Assembly: GCA_039029935.1 (NCBI GenBank)
Contig: JBCCFC010000685.1
Span: forward strand, 1 to 7,401
Direction: 5' to 3'
Length of the DNA stretch: 7,401 bases
Source: G039029935 sp039029935
GTDB taxonomy: Bacteria > Chloroflexota > Anaerolineae > Caldilineales > Caldilineaceae
A program made the position numbers and the translations under genes. The notes beneath the pieces are model-generated. The model saw only the letters and a program-made list of their open reading frames with translations. It was not told the origin of the DNA and searched no databases. Below, piece by piece: positions 5,549-7,401 of this stretch. Numbering within the stretch: position 1 is the first letter of the stretch; each line of letters opens with the position of its first letter.

Positions 5549-6559
5549 ATGATTGGACCAAAAGAAGATGGCGCATTTGTTTTTGATGGCGTCTGCCATG
5601 TTTTCAACATGGACATGAGCAATGCACTAGGTGGCCCTGGCGAATTGTTCATCAACCACCTCTATGCCTTTCACATGCTATTGACCCGTGAAGGCGAAAC
5701 CGTATTGTCTGCCGAAGAATTTATGAAGGAATGGGACATTGATGAAGTTCATGACATGATCATCAATCAGTCGGATACAGACATGATTATTGCCCAACCG
5801 TTGCCGCTGACAGACCTTTTTGGTGATGGTTTGTCTGACTGGAAAAAATGTGCAGAAATGGCGAAACGCTATCCAGATGACACCATCTTCTGGGGCAGTG
5901 TCAACCCACTTGAGGGCAAAAAGGCACTTGACCTGATGGAGATTCAGGTGAAAGAGTTTGGCGCAAAGGCGTTTAAGTTTTACAACGTGCGCTATGACTA
6001 TGGTCAACCGTTCCCGTGGCGCATGGACGACCCGCGCATCGCCTTCCCCGTCTTTGAAAAAGCGCAGGAATTGGGCATCAACCTGATCGGTGTTCACAAA
6101 GGTGTTCCGTTGGGACCACAGCCAGTTGAGCATACACGCACATGGGATATGGATGGTGCAGCGGCGAACTTCCCAGACATCAACTTTGTCATCCACCACG
6201 TCGGTCTGCCTTGGCTTGACGAGGTGTTGTGGCAGATTGTCCGTCATCCAAATCTATACGCTTCCATTGCGGCCACGGTCAACTTTGTTTCGCGTCAACC
6301 ACGTGTCTTTGCCGAGACACTGGCGAAGATGCTCTGGTGGTGTGGTGAGGACAAGATCATCTATGGTGGCGAAACACCCATCTGGCATCCACAATGGGCA
6401 CTGGAAGAGTTCTGGAATCTGGAATTGCCAGAAGACCTGCACACCGAATACGGCTATCCAAAGCTGACCAAGCAGGCCAAACGCAAAATTTTGGGTGAAA
6501 ACCTTGCCCGTTTGCATGGCATGGATGTTGATGCACTGCGTGCGAAATACGTTGGCTAA
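5549..6559 (+). CDS. Amidohydrolase-2 family (TIM-barrel) protein
   Basis: 336 aa from ATG 5549; an in-frame TTG at 5507 would add 14 residues. ATG 5549 is chosen because the conserved domain starts at once, though neither start has a good ribosome site. The protein belongs to the amidohydrolase-2/metal-dependent hydrolase family (decarboxylases, lactonases and hydrolases). Visible landmarks: FVFDGVCHVFNMD (10-22), where the family normally has the D-x-H-x-H metal site; FGAKAFKFYN (137-146); LIGVHKG (179-185) with the strand-5 His; NFVIHHVGLPWLDE (212-225) with the strand-6 His; and KIIYGGETPIWHPQW (269-283), where SDxxxW is expected. So the first His is Val and the catalytic Asp position reads Glu. 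The overall pattern resembles the amidohydrolase of actinobacterial prm/mim monooxygenase clusters (recalled similarity). A structured leader precedes it and a strong terminator follows. Substrate unknown. Confidence 0.88.
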   Translation: MIGPKEDGAFVFDGVCHVFNMDMSNALGGPGELFINHLYAFHMLLTREGETVLSAEEFMKEWDIDEVHDMIINQSDTDMIIAQPLPLTDLFGDGLSDWKKCAEMAKRYPDDTIFWGSVNPLEGKKALDLMEIQVKEFGAKAFKFYNVRYDYGQPFPWRMDDPRIAFPVFEKAQELGINLIGVHKGVPLGPQPVEHTRTWDMDGAAANFPDINFVIHHVGLPWLDEVLWQIVRHPNLYASIAATVNFVSRQPRVFAETLAKMLWWCGEDKIIYGGETPIWHPQWALEEFWNLELPEDLHTEYGYPKLTKQAKRKILGENLARLHGMDVDALRAKYVG

Positions 6560-6579
6560 CATATACGTTGACTAACATA
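6551..6579 (+). repeat. Short tandem duplication over the stop codon
   Basis: GTTGGCTAACATA (6551-6563) and GTTGACTAACATA (6567-6579) are direct copies with one mismatch, period 16. The first includes the amidohydrolase TAA stop. This looks like a small local duplication with no evident function. Confidence 0.6.
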
Positions 6580-6610
6580 GTAGGCCCACTCAAATTTAAT
6601 TTTTGAAGTC

Positions 6611-6655
6611 AAAAGTGCAAAGGGATTTCTCACCAAGAAGTTCCTTTGCACTTTT
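6611..6655. terminator. Strong bidirectional hairpin terminator
   Basis: AAAAGTGCAAAGG (6611-6623) pairs perfectly with CCTTTGCACTTTT (6643-6655), and pairing continues inward through two G-U pairs to TTCT/AGAA, giving about 20 bp around a 5-nt loop at 6631-6635. The stem ends in A-runs and T-runs, so it can work in both directions. It closes the amidohydrolase transcript and isolates the SnoaL-like gene. Confidence 0.85.
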
Positions 6656-6672
6656 GCATTAAAAATCATGCT

Positions 6673-7401
6673 TTATTTTATCAAAGGAGAAATACAATGT
6701 CTGTTGAAGCTGTTCTTACGCACCACCTTGAAGGATTTTCTAGTGGTGATGTTGATATGGTCATGGAGGACTATACAGAGGACTCTGTACTCATCATGCC
6801 AGATGCCACGTTTACTGTAATGGTCAAAAAGAGTTTGAACATTCGGCACACTGGTCAAATTGTTCAAGTTGTTGCTGACCATTACAGAAATCGTCTGTAA
6901 TTTATGCTGATTTTGTGCTAAAAATTCAGGCAGGTGACAAGCAGCGGTGTCTTTGCGGCACGAATCAGGGACAGAGAAACTGTTATTTGCTTGACGAGTG
7001 ATACCTGCTGTGATCAGATCACAAAGGATTGGGTCGCGTAATCGAGCAACATTTCTCCAAAATATATGCCGCAACCTATACTCCAGATGATACCCGATGA
7101 TCTCATAGGCCAATTCATAGTCCCCTTCGCACTCGCCATAGACATCACCGACAATCTTTGTACAGCGCACGGCTGAACGTGGCCGAAATGCGCGGGGACC
7201 TTCTAACAGATGCCAAAAGAATTCAGCCCATCCTTTCTGTTGTCCCATCACACGATGAATGTGTGCGTAATCAGAAACGAATGATTTCTGGGCGTCGATT
7301 ATGAGGTGAAGACCCCGGCGGTCTCGGCGTTGCTGGTTGTCTCTTCTGACCTGTCTGATGAGCTGGTCTATGGCATCACCGAAGCGATGTGGAACGATAA
7401 T
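6673..7401 (-). CDS. Unrecognised protein, C-terminal part, chimeric 3' end
   Basis: Read leftwards from the right edge, this frame is open for about 242 codons and its 5' end lies outside the window. The first 160 or so residues have normal globular composition, with visible segments such as VPHRFGDAIDQLI, GLHLIIDAQKSFVSDYAHIH, KGWAEFFWHLLEGPRAF, GDVYGECEGDYELAYEIIGY and HLEYRLRHIFWRNVARLRDP, rich in W, Y, H and R. I cannot assign a family. Tempting ideas (a transposase from the LIIDA segment, a nucleotide-processing fold from GDVYGE) lack a complete motif. The last 70 codons run through the 71-bp element and antisense to the SnoaL-like gene, so the original C-terminus has probably been lost or lies in another frame near 6890-6930. 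The starts at 7251 (GTG) and 7248 (ATG) are internal. Confidence 0.5.
   Translation of the reverse strand: MIVPHRFGDAIDQLIRQVRRDNQQRRDRRGLHLIIDAQKSFVSDYAHIHRVMGQQKGWAEFFWHLLEGPRAFRPRSAVRCTKIVGDVYGECEGDYELAYEIIGYHLEYRLRHIFWRNVARLRDPILCDLITAGITRQANNSFSVPDSCRKDTAACHLPEFLAQNQHKLQTISVMVSNNLNNLTSVPNVQTLFDHYSKRGIWHDEYRVLCIVLHDHINITTRKSFKVVRKNSFNRHCISPLIK
6683..6689 (+). promoter_or_regulatory. Ribosome binding site of the SnoaL-like gene
   Basis: AAAGGAG lies 7 nt before ATG 6697 and fixes the start there; an in-frame ATG at 6646 lies inside the terminator hairpin and is not credible. Confidence 0.75.
6697..6900 (+). CDS. Truncated SnoaL/NTF2-like protein
   Basis: A 67-aa frame with a good ribosome site. 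Residues 1-39 (VEAVLTHHLEGFSSGDVDMVMEDYTEDSVLIMPDATF, with the start Met-Ser) look like the first helices and strand of a SnoaL-like/DUF4440 NTF2-fold protein: helix, GD segment, Y-x-x-D-S/A. Family members are about 110-140 aa, so more than half is missing. From residue 40 the frame is supplied by the 71-bp element at 6816-6886, and it stops 14 nt after the element. No remainder of the SnoaL gene is seen beyond the element, so this is a truncation with loss of the 3' part, not a clean insertion. The product is probably non-functional. It lies after the strong terminator and no clear promoter of its own is visible. Confidence 0.6.
   Translation: MSVEAVLTHHLEGFSSGDVDMVMEDYTEDSVLIMPDATFTVMVKKSLNIRHTGQIVQVVADHYRNRL
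6816..6886. repeat. 71-bp palindromic element, copy B
   Basis: Identical to 2721-2791 except at 6822 and 6869. The ends TGTAATGGTCA (6816-6826) and TGACCATTACA (6876-6886) are perfect 11-bp inverted repeats. The inner stem runs 6832-6841 with 6861-6870 and includes two wobble pairs; in copy A one of these (G-U) is a G-C pair, so the variation keeps the fold. The copy lies at the breakpoint where the SnoaL-like gene loses its 3' half and where the minus-strand gene from the right loses its identifiable end. MITE-like or REP-like element. Confidence 0.85.

Noticed and set aside
2717..6886. Composite transposon bounded by the two 71-bp repeats
   Set aside because: The repeats are short, in direct orientation, encode no transposase, and show no target duplication; the intervening genes look like an ordinary catabolic locus.

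Overview
This is a bacterial window of moderate GC content with ordinary Shine-Dalgarno sites and near-consensus sigma70 promoters. No rRNA, tRNA or other phylogenetic marker is present. The gene mix (a DUF6036-type nucleotidyltransferase, an AAA-like/PD-(D/E)XK protein, an FGE-sulfatase-fold protein) recalls mosaic genomes such as Chloroflexota or other large-genome environmental bacteria, but that assignment is weak.

Layout. (1) 1-323, plus: 3' end of a nucleotidyltransferase gene. (2) 324-685: gene-free, with a 10-bp hairpin and a short GCTGA repeat. (3) 686-2587, minus: a 633-codon AAA-ATPase-like/PD-(D/E)XK nuclease gene with its own strong promoter, broken by one in-frame TGA after codon 107. 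(4) 2588-3128: divergent intergenic region with the ATPase promoter, a 71-bp palindromic element and the promoter and candidate operator of the next gene. (5) 3129-5210, plus: an IclR regulator, a FGE/SUMF1-fold protein 8 nt downstream, and a DUF59/MIP18 metal-sulfur assembly protein. (6) 5211-5548: a perfect consensus promoter (TTGACA-17-TATAAT) and a long leader with several strong hairpins and tiny ORFs. (7) 5549-6559: an amidohydrolase-2 family protein with altered metal-ligand motifs, closed by a 20-bp-stem terminator. (8) 6697-6900: a truncated SnoaL/NTF2-like gene whose 3' half is replaced by a second copy of the 71-bp element. (9) To the right edge, minus: the 3' part of an unrecognised gene.

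How the genes may work together. IclR, FGE-like protein, DUF59 protein and amidohydrolase look like one co-directional catabolic locus. From memory of the families, a DUF59 protein beside this kind of amidohydrolase also occurs in actinobacterial propane/tetrahydrofuran monooxygenase (prm/mim/thm) clusters, where they accompany the di-iron oxygenase. No oxygenase is present here. The IclR protein is the obvious candidate regulator. The substrate is unknown.

The most unusual items are the candidate structured RNA leader of the amidohydrolase, the amidohydrolase's non-canonical metal motifs, the paired 71-bp hairpin elements (one at the breakpoint of a truncated gene), and a long inverted repeat with three alternative 3' arms between the FGE-like and DUF59 genes.
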